NCBI GenBank assembly: GCA_029266035.1
Contig: JAJUFH010000001.1
Span: 62,001-126,000 of the forward strand
DNA length: 64,000 bases
Direction: 5' to 3'
Origin: Sinomicrobium sp.
GTDB lineage: Bacteria; Bacteroidota; Bacteroidia; Flavobacteriales; Flavobacteriaceae
The notes under the pieces were generated by a model. It was not told where the DNA came from. It did no database searches and worked only from the letters and a program-made list of their open reading frames with translations. How positions within the stretch are numbered: position 1 is the stretch's first letter; the number at the start of each line of letters is the position of its first letter. The position numbers were made by a program, and so were the translations under genes. This document shows, piece after piece, positions 44,944 to 52,066 of the stretch.

Positions 44944-46245
44944 ATGAAGACTATCAATATATTATTATTTGTACTGTGTAGCATATCGCTGCTTCACGCT
45001 CAACAAACTCCGGCACCAAAACAACAGCAATCTATTCTCATTACCGGAGCCACCGCCCATATAGGCAATGGCACAATAATAGAAAACAGCGCCATAGGTT
45101 TTCGAGAGGGTAAGATAACCTATGCCGGGGCACTATCAGGAGTATCTGCAGGAGACTACGACCGGGTTATCGACGCTTCCGGAAAACATGTTTATCCGGG
45201 CTTTATCGCGGTAAATTCGACATTGGGACTGGTAGAAATAGACGCGGTAAGAGCTAGTGACGACGAAGGGGATATAGGTGATTTCCTGCCACATGTACGA
45301 AGTATAATCGCCCATAATGCAGAGTCTAAAGTCATAGAAACCACTCGCCCCAACGGTATACTTATGGCACAGATAACGCCGCGGGACGGGGTGATTTCAG
45401 GTACTTCTTCTGTGGTGCAGCTCGACGCCTGGAACTGGGAAGATGCCGCCATTAAAACCGACGATGGCATACATCTGCACTGGCCTAAAGCCTTCCGCTT
45501 ACTGAGAAGGAGACTTACAAGACTGGCCTCGTACAACCCCAATAAAAACTACGACAAAGACATTCAAGAAATTACAGACTTTTTTGCGGGTACCAAAAGT
45601 TATCTCAACGGAAATCGCAAACCCAAAAACCTCCCGTTCGAAGCCATGGAAGGACTGTTTGACGGTTCTAAAAAACTCTATATTACTGCCAATGGAGAAA
45701 GGGAAATTACCGATGCCGTAAACTTCGCTGTAGATCAAGGTGTGAAAAACATAGTAATCATAGGAGGTAACGACGCTTGGAAGGTAGCCGATTTGCTCAA
45801 AAAACACCAGATTTCTGTTGCGATTACCAGATCTCACCGCCAACCTGTTAGCGAGGATAGCGATGTGAAACAACCCTTTAAACTCGCAAGGCTTTTAGAC
45901 GAAAAAGGCATACTTACCGGATTGGAAATGAGTGGTTCTCAAGATCGTACAAGTACCCGAAACTTACCCTTCTATGCCGGAACCTTTGTAGGATACGGAT
46001 TGGATCGCGAAAAGGCGGTACAGATGATCACCCTAAACAACGCCAAAATACTCGGAATAGACCATATAGCCGGTTCGCTGGAAACCGGGAAGGATGCAAC
46101 CCTATTTATTTCAGAAGGAGATGCACTTGATATGCGCACCAATATACTCTCTCACGCTTTTATACAAGGGAGAGAAATCAGCCTGGAAACACATCAAACT
46201 AAGCTTTGGAAACGCTATATGGGGAAATACGAGGCACAGAAGTGA
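44944..46245 (+). CDS. Exported amidohydrolase-like protein without metal motif
   Basis: 433 residues from ATG 44944, after signal peptide MKTINILLFVLCSISLLHAQ. The amidohydrolase scaffold is recognisable: ILITGATAHIGNGTIIENSAI, KHVYPGFIAVNSTLGLVEID and a C-terminal MITLNNAKILGIDHIAGSLETGKDATLFI block. The HxH that normally follows the PGFID strand is NST. It resembles domain 1 of the upstream protein more than its catalytic domain 2. It is 33 bp downstream and co-transcribed, so the pair could form a complex in which this subunit is structural. Confidence 0.8.
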   Translation: MKTINILLFVLCSISLLHAQQTPAPKQQQSILITGATAHIGNGTIIENSAIGFREGKITYAGALSGVSAGDYDRVIDASGKHVYPGFIAVNSTLGLVEIDAVRASDDEGDIGDFLPHVRSIIAHNAESKVIETTRPNGILMAQITPRDGVISGTSSVVQLDAWNWEDAAIKTDDGIHLHWPKAFRLLRRRLTRLASYNPNKNYDKDIQEITDFFAGTKSYLNGNRKPKNLPFEAMEGLFDGSKKLYITANGEREITDAVNFAVDQGVKNIVIIGGNDAWKVADLLKKHQISVAITRSHRQPVSEDSDVKQPFKLARLLDEKGILTGLEMSGSQDRTSTRNLPFYAGTFVGYGLDREKAVQMITLNNAKILGIDHIAGSLETGKDATLFISEGDALDMRTNILSHAFIQGREISLETHQTKLWKRYMGKYEAQK

Positions 46246-46320
46246 GATAGACACATGGAGACATAGCGATGTGGAGATGAGGTGAAGTGGTGACAGTATG
46301 GGTTGCTCGAGTCTTTGTTC
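46246..46320. repeat. GA-rich low-complexity tract upstream of GNAT
   Basis: Imperfect GA/TG-rich repeats such as GTGGAGATGAGGTGA. The word GTGGAGATGAGGTGA is repeated in the tract downstream of the GNAT gene (46839-46915). Confidence 0.6.
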
Positions 46321-46340
46321 TTCATTATATTACAATCTGA

Positions 46341-46838
46341 ATGACGAATAACGCTGTTATACTAAGGCCTGTAAAAGAAACGGACAGTGCTGTACTGCCG
46401 GAAATCATCAGAGCAGTCTTTGAGGAATACGACGCCCCAAAACAGGGTACAGTCTACTCCGATCCGGATACTGACGAACTGTATCGGGTTTTTCAAAAGG
46501 AGAGATCAGTGCTGTGGGTGGCAGAAGAAGATGGTAAAATATTAGGCTGCTGCGGTATTTACCCCACTCCTGGACTTTCCGAGAATTGTGCCGAACTGGT
46601 CAAATTTTACCTATCCGCTCAAGCAAGGGGAAAAGGAATAGGCAGCCTACTGATGCAACAAAGTGTAAAGTCGGCCAAAACAATGGGGTACACTCAACTC
46701 TACATCGAGAGCCTCCCCCACTTTGCCACCGCGGTGAAAATGTACGAAAAACAAGGATTTCGGCGATTGAACAAACCTCTCGGAGCATCCGGACATACCT
46801 CTTGTGATATATGGATGATTAAGACACTGACTTTGTGA
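46341..46838 (+). CDS. GNAT-family N-acetyltransferase
   Basis: 165 residues, single GNAT domain. The acetyl-CoA P-loop is ARGKGIGSLLMQQSV (Q/RxxGxG/A), preceded by CAELVKFYLSAQ and followed by LYIESLPHFATAVKMYEKQGF. There is no membrane segment. The acceptor is unknown. The gene is bracketed by two copies of a GA-rich low-complexity tract, so it may have been moved or inserted there (inference). Confidence 0.85.
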   Translation: MTNNAVILRPVKETDSAVLPEIIRAVFEEYDAPKQGTVYSDPDTDELYRVFQKERSVLWVAEEDGKILGCCGIYPTPGLSENCAELVKFYLSAQARGKGIGSLLMQQSVKSAKTMGYTQLYIESLPHFATAVKMYEKQGFRRLNKPLGASGHTSCDIWMIKTLTL

Positions 46839-46915
46839 AAGGGTGACGCGATGAGGCGGAGATGGGGTGACTTGATGACGTGGAGATGAGGTGACTTGGA
46901 GATGGGAGATTGAAG
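46839..46915. repeat. GA-rich low-complexity tract downstream of GNAT
   Basis: Imperfect tandem units of about 20 bp: GTGACTTGATGACGTGGAGA, then TGAGGTGACTTGGAGATGGG; it shares GTGGAGATGAGGTGA with the tract upstream of the GNAT gene and GAGATTGA with the reverse complement of 1990-2050. Confidence 0.6.
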
Positions 46916-46957
46916 TTACTTCTCCGTCAAAAGTTCTTAGGATGTTGGAGAAATATA

Positions 46958-47587
46958 TTAGATCTTCGCTTTTCTATCGGGTAGTACATTGGAGGTGTCA
47001 TATCCTGAAAACTTACTCATATAATACCGGATAGAAGCTCCGTTGACATCTTTAAACCCTTGTAGTCCACCAGAGCGCAAGAAAGTTTTCACATTCCCCG
47101 GACCGGCCAAATGAGCTGCGGCGAGAATTCCCGATTCGGTAATATACACTCCCCCTATCAGCTTGCCTACACTTCTCTTTATGTCTCGGCGCAATATCCA
47201 CTTATTACGAGAAGTATTGGCAATAAAAGCCCTTTCTTGAAGCTCGGGATCGTTGAGAAAACCGGAAGCATCTCTAACACCAATCAACCTCAAGGTAGAG
47301 GCGCCAAATTGATACTTTCCCATATACCCCAGATGATTGGTTACAAAATAATCTCCACGAGACTCTTTAAAGCCTAGTGCCTCTTTAAAACCTATAAAAG
47401 ATTTCCCTAAAAACGGAGGTTTAATTTCGGGAAGTTGCTCCCCTAGAGAAGCCACTGTATAAGTCAGAGACCCGGTAACCCGAATACTTTCGTTCAACTC
47501 CACCTGCTTTTCGGGAGATAACCCTAAGCTGATAAAGGCCAAAAGAGCAACTAAAGAAAGATATTTTGTTAAGGTTTTTACCATCAA
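46958..47587 (-). CDS. Exported lysozyme-like (lytic-transglycosylase-fold) protein
   Basis: 209 residues with an N-terminal signal/anchor helix. A candidate catalytic Glu lies in GFKESRGDYFV, followed by LGYMGKYQFGASTLRLIG, the substrate-groove pattern of SLT-like enzymes, and AAAHLAGPGNVKTFLRSGG, which resembles the C-terminal helix of the lysozyme fold. A role in peptidoglycan cleavage is probable. Next to it on the same strand is mltG, but a promoter of its own suggests separate transcription. Confidence 0.7.
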   Translation of the reverse strand: MMVKTLTKYLSLVALLAFISLGLSPEKQVELNESIRVTGSLTYTVASLGEQLPEIKPPFLGKSFIGFKEALGFKESRGDYFVTNHLGYMGKYQFGASTLRLIGVRDASGFLNDPELQERAFIANTSRNKWILRRDIKRSVGKLIGGVYITESGILAAAHLAGPGNVKTFLRSGGLQGFKDVNGASIRYYMSKFSGYDTSNVLPDRKAKI

Positions 47588-47676
47588 ATTACATTTCTTC
47601 GAGATTTACGGAAAGGAATCAACAGTCAAAAAAACGACGATTTCCCTCTACACTTCCAACTCAAAGTTAGCGGATG

Positions 47677-47706
47677 CAAATGTACAACTTTTATCAATAA
47701 ACACAA
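47677..47706 (-). promoter_or_regulatory. Promoter of the lysozyme-like gene
   Basis: Minus strand TTG (47706-47704), 19-bp spacer, TACATTTG (47684-47677), about 90 bp before the start codon. A complete -33/-7 match. Confidence 0.78.
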
Positions 47707-47740
47707 AATCAGCTATTTAATCATCAAAAACTCAGTATAG

Positions 47741-48784
47741 CTATCGATTTATACCTTGTTTATTGACCCAGTTTACATACTCTCTCTTGTTGGCATTGTG
47801 CTGCATCAAGGTTTTGGAAAACTTGTGATATCCGGGATTTTTCACATCGGCCACAAAATAGTAATAATCGTGTTTTTCTGGGTTGAGCACAGCATCAATT
47901 GATGAGATATCGGGCATGGCAATAGGTCCAGGAGGTAAGCCTGCATATTTGTAGGTATTGTAAGGAGAATCGATTTCTAAATCTTTGTACAGTACTCTTT
48001 TTATAATGGTATCGTAATTTCCCAAATGTTTTTTTATCGCGTATATCACAGTAGGATCGGCTTGTAAGAGCATATTTCGCTCCAAGCGATTCAGATAGAC
48101 TCCGGCTACACGTGCTCTCTCATCTGTTTTAGCAGTTTCTTTTTGCACTATAGAAGCCAAGGCCATTACCTGATGCGGGCTGAGGTGTAATGCCCGTGCT
48201 TTGGCAAGTCGCTCTTCATTCCAGAATCTTTTGTACTCTTTCAGCATTCTGCCTCTAAAATCGGTAGCAGAAGTATTCCAAAAAAATTCATAGCTGTTGG
48301 GAATGTACAGATTTAATGCTTCATCGGCAGTAAATTGAATACTGTCGAGAAAAACAGTGTCTTTAAAAGCTTGCAAAAGCGATACACTGTCGGCTTCAAT
48401 CTGCCCTGAAATACGTCCGGCGAGCTTGGCGAGAGTTTCCTGATTGTTAAAAGATATGTCAACCGGTGTATTACGACTTCGCAGCGAATTGACGATATCG
48501 TTGTTGCTCATGCCTTTATCAATCACATACCTCCCGGCCTTGGGAGCTTGGGTATATCCCTTTTTATCAGCTACCTCATCAAAGGTGCTAATATTTTTAA
48601 GCAGGGGTTCCAATTGCTCTCGTACCTGTTCGTAAGAAGCCCCCGTAGGGACGTACACATAAGCTTCTTTATTGTTGAATGCTGTGTTGGGCGAAAATAT
48701 GGCCGTATAGACATGATAAACAAAAAACAAGCCTCCAATTACACCCAGAAGCAATACAGCCACAATAATCTTTCGTATATACAT
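47741..48784 (-). CDS. mltG: Endolytic murein transglycosylase MltG
   Basis: 347 residues from ATG 48784 (MYIRKIIVAVLLLGVIG); the frame extends 35 codons further upstream through a repeat tract and is not coding there. One N-terminal transmembrane helix anchors a periplasmic YceG domain. The catalytic Glu is in ASIVQKETAKTDERARVAGVYLNRL; PDPT-like QADPTVIYAIKKHLG and SPYNTYKYAGLPPGPIAMP are the family signatures. MltG cuts nascent glycan strands at the inner membrane. It is downstream of dapF and a GNAT gene. Confidence 0.95.
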   Translation of the reverse strand: MYIRKIIVAVLLLGVIGGLFFVYHVYTAIFSPNTAFNNKEAYVYVPTGASYEQVREQLEPLLKNISTFDEVADKKGYTQAPKAGRYVIDKGMSNNDIVNSLRSRNTPVDISFNNQETLAKLAGRISGQIEADSVSLLQAFKDTVFLDSIQFTADEALNLYIPNSYEFFWNTSATDFRGRMLKEYKRFWNEERLAKARALHLSPHQVMALASIVQKETAKTDERARVAGVYLNRLERNMLLQADPTVIYAIKKHLGNYDTIIKRVLYKDLEIDSPYNTYKYAGLPPGPIAMPDISSIDAVLNPEKHDYYYFVADVKNPGYHKFSKTLMQHNANKREYVNWVNKQGINR

Positions 48785-48791
48785 AAATATT

Positions 48792-48863
48792 AGTTTTTTA
48801 GTTCGTAGTTTGTAGTTCTTAGTCGTAGTTAACCATAAACCCCAAAACCATAAACTACAAACC
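48792..48863. repeat. TAGTT/AACC low-complexity tract between mltG and GNAT
   Basis: Tandem-like units TTAGTTCGTAGTTTGTAGTT, then AACCATAAACCCCAAAACCATAAAC. It shares the 13-mer TAGTTTGTAGTTC with the reverse complement of 1958-1990. The GNAT stop codon (48855-48857, minus) falls inside it. Confidence 0.6.
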
Positions 48864-49382
48864 CCCAACCTTCTGATAGAGGATCTCATCTTTGAACTTT
48901 CCCTCCGAAAAAATCCAGTCTTTTTTTACACCTACTCTTTCAAATCCTTGTCTTGAAAACAGCTTGATACTCGCCGTGTTATCTGCTGTAATATTAGCGT
49001 AAAGCTGATGTACTCCGAGATGCGTAAAGGCGTATTCGCTGAGTAATCGCAGAGCTTCCGCCCCTATCCCTTTGTTTCTACGCTCTTTTTCCAACACCAC
49101 TATCCCCACTCCCGCTCTTCTGTTTTTCGGACTAAAATCGAACAGATCGATAAAGCCGAGGAGGTGCAAACTATAATCTGATATTGCCAGTCGCAACTGC
49201 TTTATCTCGTGAATATCCTTGTGACTGTTTTCGAGATATTGTTTGAGCAAATAGCGCGAGTACGGGGTTTGGGTTTCACTCACTTCCCATATCGCTTCGT
49301 CGTTTTCGAGTCGGTAAAGAAAATCTAAATCCTCCGGTTCCAAGGCTCTTAAAAAAATCTTTTCTCCTGAAAGTGTTACCAT
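48855..49382 (-). CDS. GNAT-family N-acetyltransferase (RimJ/RimL-like)
   Basis: 175 residues. It begins VTLSGEKIFLRALEPEDLDFLYRLENDE, the RimJ/RimL-like N-terminus, with the acetyl-CoA motif EKERRNKGIGAEALRLL and HQLYANITADNTASIKLFSRQGF. The target (ribosomal N-terminus or small amine) is unknown. Its 3' end runs into a low-complexity tract, so the last few residues may be recent. It lies between dapF (upstream, 87 bp) and mltG. Confidence 0.85.
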   Translation of the reverse strand: MVTLSGEKIFLRALEPEDLDFLYRLENDEAIWEVSETQTPYSRYLLKQYLENSHKDIHEIKQLRLAISDYSLHLLGFIDLFDFSPKNRRAGVGIVVLEKERRNKGIGAEALRLLSEYAFTHLGVHQLYANITADNTASIKLFSRQGFERVGVKKDWIFSEGKFKDEILYQKVGGL

Positions 49383-49469
49383 AAGATTATTTTTTAACTG
49401 TCGCTATAGTCAGATAATACGCGAAATAGCAAGCCAGAAATATACCATCAATACCCCTCAAAAACTGTG

Positions 49470-50249
49470 CTATTCACGATCTACATCACCCGAAAACACT
49501 CTTTTGGCCGGACCTTCGAGAAACACATTGCGATAATGTCCGCCTTTTTCTTCAAAAGAAACCTTGAGTACGCCACCAGGGGTGTGTAGGCTTACTGTAT
49601 TCCCTTTTGTCTTTCCGGTGCGATGCATGGCAATTGCTACCGCCGTAACTCCGGTACCACAAGAAAAAGTCTCGTCTTCCACCCCTCTTTCGTAAGTTCT
49701 CACCTGAAAGACATCTTCGTCTACCTTACTCACAAAGTTAATATTACTCCCCGTTTCCCCGTATTTGCCATAACGCAGTTTTGCTCCTTCCAATTTCACA
49801 TCAAATTGATCTATATCATCCACTTCCTGCACGTGATGTGGCGAGCCGGTATTTAGAAAGACATAATTGTCAAATACGTTTACACTGTCTACATCTATCA
49901 TCTGCAGCTTTACCCTTTCGTCGCCCAAGCTAGCTTTGTGTTCGCCATCTACCGCTATAAAACGAGTCTGATCTTTTACAATTCCGAGAAGCCCTGCAAA
50001 GGCCACTATACAACGTCCGCCGTTACCACACATAGTACTCTCATTGCCATCGGCATTGTAATACACCATCCTAAAGTCATATCCGCGTTCTTCTTCCAGT
50101 AGAATAAGTCCGTCTGCACCGATTCCAAATCTCCTATCACACAGTTTACCGACAAAATCGGTGTCTTCTTTTGGGAACTTTCCGTCTCGATTGTCTATCA
50201 TGACAAAATCGTTTCCGGTACCCTGATATTTATAAAATGTAAACCCCAT
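49470..50249 (-). CDS. dapF: Diaminopimelate epimerase
   Basis: 259 residues, standard length. It interconverts LL- and meso-diaminopimelate for lysine and peptidoglycan, implying meso-DAP cross-links. Both catalytic cysteines are present: STMCGNGGRC and ETFSCGTGVTAVAIAM. The N-terminus FYKYQGTGNDFVMIDNRDG is canonical. It leads a run of genes (GNAT, mltG) that fits a cell-wall transcript. Confidence 0.96.
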   Translation of the reverse strand: MGFTFYKYQGTGNDFVMIDNRDGKFPKEDTDFVGKLCDRRFGIGADGLILLEEERGYDFRMVYYNADGNESTMCGNGGRCIVAFAGLLGIVKDQTRFIAVDGEHKASLGDERVKLQMIDVDSVNVFDNYVFLNTGSPHHVQEVDDIDQFDVKLEGAKLRYGKYGETGSNINFVSKVDEDVFQVRTYERGVEDETFSCGTGVTAVAIAMHRTGKTKGNTVSLHTPGGVLKVSFEEKGGHYRNVFLEGPAKRVFSGDVDRE

Positions 50250-50298
50250 TGTTTTTCTTTTAAACAGCAGCCGCTAAACTCATTTTTTTCAAACAAGA

Positions 50299-50306
50299 CA
50301 AATATA
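50299..50306 (-). promoter_or_regulatory. -7 box for dapF
   Basis: TATATTTG on the minus strand, 49 bp before the dapF ATG. No -33 TTG at the usual distance. It lies back-to-back with the HtrA promoter. Confidence 0.5.
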
Positions 50307-50414
50307 CGATTTACCGGCAATTGCAGTGCTTTTTCTTAAAATGCTACACACTTTTCGTTTATCACCCCCTTGTTAAACTGTCGTTAAAGTCGAAATGTTA
50401 AAATAATAAACTCC

Positions 50415-50422
50415 TAAATTTG
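50415..50422 (+). promoter_or_regulatory. -7 box for the HtrA gene
   Basis: TAAATTTG fits TAnnTTTG; the leader to ATG 50617 would be about 185 nt. A long hairpin begins immediately downstream. Together with the dapF box it accounts for the 367-bp gap 50250-50616. Confidence 0.55.
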
Positions 50423-50429
50423 AACTGTA

Positions 50430-50470
50430 AAACTCCGGAACTTGCCCTACCGGATTATTTACCGGAGTTT
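50430..50470 (+). promoter_or_regulatory. 5'-leader hairpin of the HtrA mRNA
   Basis: Perfect 9-bp stem AAACTCCGG / CCGGAGTTT with a 23-base loop, beginning 8 bp after the -7 box, so it would sit at the very 5' end of the transcript. No T-run follows, so it is not a terminator. Confidence 0.5.
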
Positions 50471-50616
50471 ATACAACGAGAACAATAAACTTTGGCAAAT
50501 GTGGATATCAAACTTTTATCCGGTCTTTGGATAAACAACGATACCGGATTTCTCCTGCTTTTGCCGCAAAACGGACATACTTAAAAAAACGGGTTAAAAA
50601 TTTAAATATTAAACTG

Positions 50617-51999
50617 ATGAAAAAGTTTATAGGTTTACTCTTCGTATCCATATTCGGCGGTTTTATAAGCCTTGGAATTTACAAGACTTTTTTTGAAAAA
50701 GAACAAGTTGTAGTAGAAAAACAAACCACTCCAAATTTTGTCACTGCCAGCTACGATACTTCTCCCCTAGCTGCAGCTGAGACGACCGATTTTACCGAAG
50801 CGGCAGAAAAAACAGTACACGCTGTGGTTCACGTTACCAATCGCATTACCAGCAGTGCTCCTACCAGTCTGCAGGATCTCTTTTTTGGAGGGGGGCGCGA
50901 ACGCACCCAGGTAGGAACAGGATCAGGAGTTATCATATCTCCCGACGGCTATATAGTGACCAACAACCACGTAATAGACGGGGCTACCGAACTCTCAGTC
51001 ACTTTAAACAACAACAAAACCTATAGTGCAGAGCTAATAGGCACCGATCCTTCTACCGATATTGCCCTGATAAAAGTTGATACCGAAGACGAACTCCCCT
51101 ATCTGGCCTTTGGCGACTCCAACAACGCCAAAGTAGGCGAATGGGTGCTGGCGGTAGGAAATCCATTCAATCTGACCTCTACGGTAACCGCAGGAATCAT
51201 CAGTGCGAAATCGAGGGATTTGAGCGGTAGTAACAATCAGTCGTTTATACAGACCGACGCCGCAGTAAACCCCGGAAACAGTGGAGGGGCTCTAGTAAAC
51301 AGCAGAGGTGACCTCATCGGTATCAACACCGCTATCACCTCACGTACCGGGACTTATATCGGCTATGCTTTTGCAGTCCCCAGCAATATCGCCAAAAAAG
51401 TGGTAGAAGACTTGTTGGAATACGGCAATGTTCAGAAGGGATTGCTGGGAGTATCTATCATTCAGAAAAATTCACCCTACGCCATCGAAAACGGAATCAA
51501 CGAGATTGAAGGCTTGTACGTAGGAGGTGTAGAGGAAGATTCAGGGGCAGAAAAAGCTGGTATCAGCGAAGGAGACATCATTGTCAGTGTAGACGATATC
51601 AAGATAAACAAATTTGCCGATCTTACGGGTTACCTGAACTCTAAACGCCCGGGAAACACGGTTCAGCTAACTATAGAAAGAGGTGGAAAGACCAAAACTA
51701 TACCTGTTACCCTGAGTAAAATCAACTCGTATACATTGAACGAATTGGGTATACAAGTGAAAAATATTTCAGAAAAAGACAAAAAACAATACCGTATAGA
51801 TTACGGAGTAAAAATTACCCGTACAGCACCCTACCTCAACAATGCCAATCTCGAAGGCAGAATCTTGGTAGAGATCAATGGTAAGAAAATCAGAAACGGG
51901 GAAGATGCGGAACAAATAGTATCGGAAATGAACCCCAATGAAAGGAATGTTATTGTAATCCTCAACAAAAACGGAGAACCCGAACGCTATCTGTTCTAA
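50617..51999 (+). CDS. HtrA/DegP-type serine protease (trypsin-like plus PDZ)
   Basis: 460 residues from ATG 50617 (MKKFIGLLFVSIFGG), with an N-terminal signal/anchor helix; an in-frame ATG at 50527 adds 30 residues without signal character. The catalytic triad is His118 (TNNHVIDGA), Asp148 (STDIALIKVD) and Ser222 (NPGNSGGALVN). PDZ1 is near 305-400 (GLLGVSI, GLYVGGVEEDSGAEKAGI) and a degenerate PDZ2 covers 400-460. HtrA proteases degrade or chaperone misfolded envelope proteins. The length with two PDZ-like domains fits DegP/DegQ. Confidence 0.94.
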   Translation: MKKFIGLLFVSIFGGFISLGIYKTFFEKEQVVVEKQTTPNFVTASYDTSPLAAAETTDFTEAAEKTVHAVVHVTNRITSSAPTSLQDLFFGGGRERTQVGTGSGVIISPDGYIVTNNHVIDGATELSVTLNNNKTYSAELIGTDPSTDIALIKVDTEDELPYLAFGDSNNAKVGEWVLAVGNPFNLTSTVTAGIISAKSRDLSGSNNQSFIQTDAAVNPGNSGGALVNSRGDLIGINTAITSRTGTYIGYAFAVPSNIAKKVVEDLLEYGNVQKGLLGVSIIQKNSPYAIENGINEIEGLYVGGVEEDSGAEKAGISEGDIIVSVDDIKINKFADLTGYLNSKRPGNTVQLTIERGGKTKTIPVTLSKINSYTLNELGIQVKNISEKDKKQYRIDYGVKITRTAPYLNNANLEGRILVEINGKKIRNGEDAEQIVSEMNPNERNVIVILNKNGEPERYLF

Positions 52000-52026
52000 G
52001 GATTATATAACTTACAATTATATTGG

Positions 52027-52053
52027 CGGCGGGAACTTTTCCCGCCGTTTTTT
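52027..52053 (+). terminator. HtrA terminator
   Basis: CGGCGGG / CCCGCCG stem with a 7-base loop (AACTTTT) and T6 tail, 27 bp after the HtrA stop and just before the convergent uvrD stop. Confidence 0.9.
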
Positions 52054-52066
52054 AAACCTTCTGTAA

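Noticed and set aside
48785-48889. N-terminal extension of mltG through the TAGTT tract
   Set aside because: Encoded by low-complexity repeat; the anchor helix and family start begin at ATG 48784.
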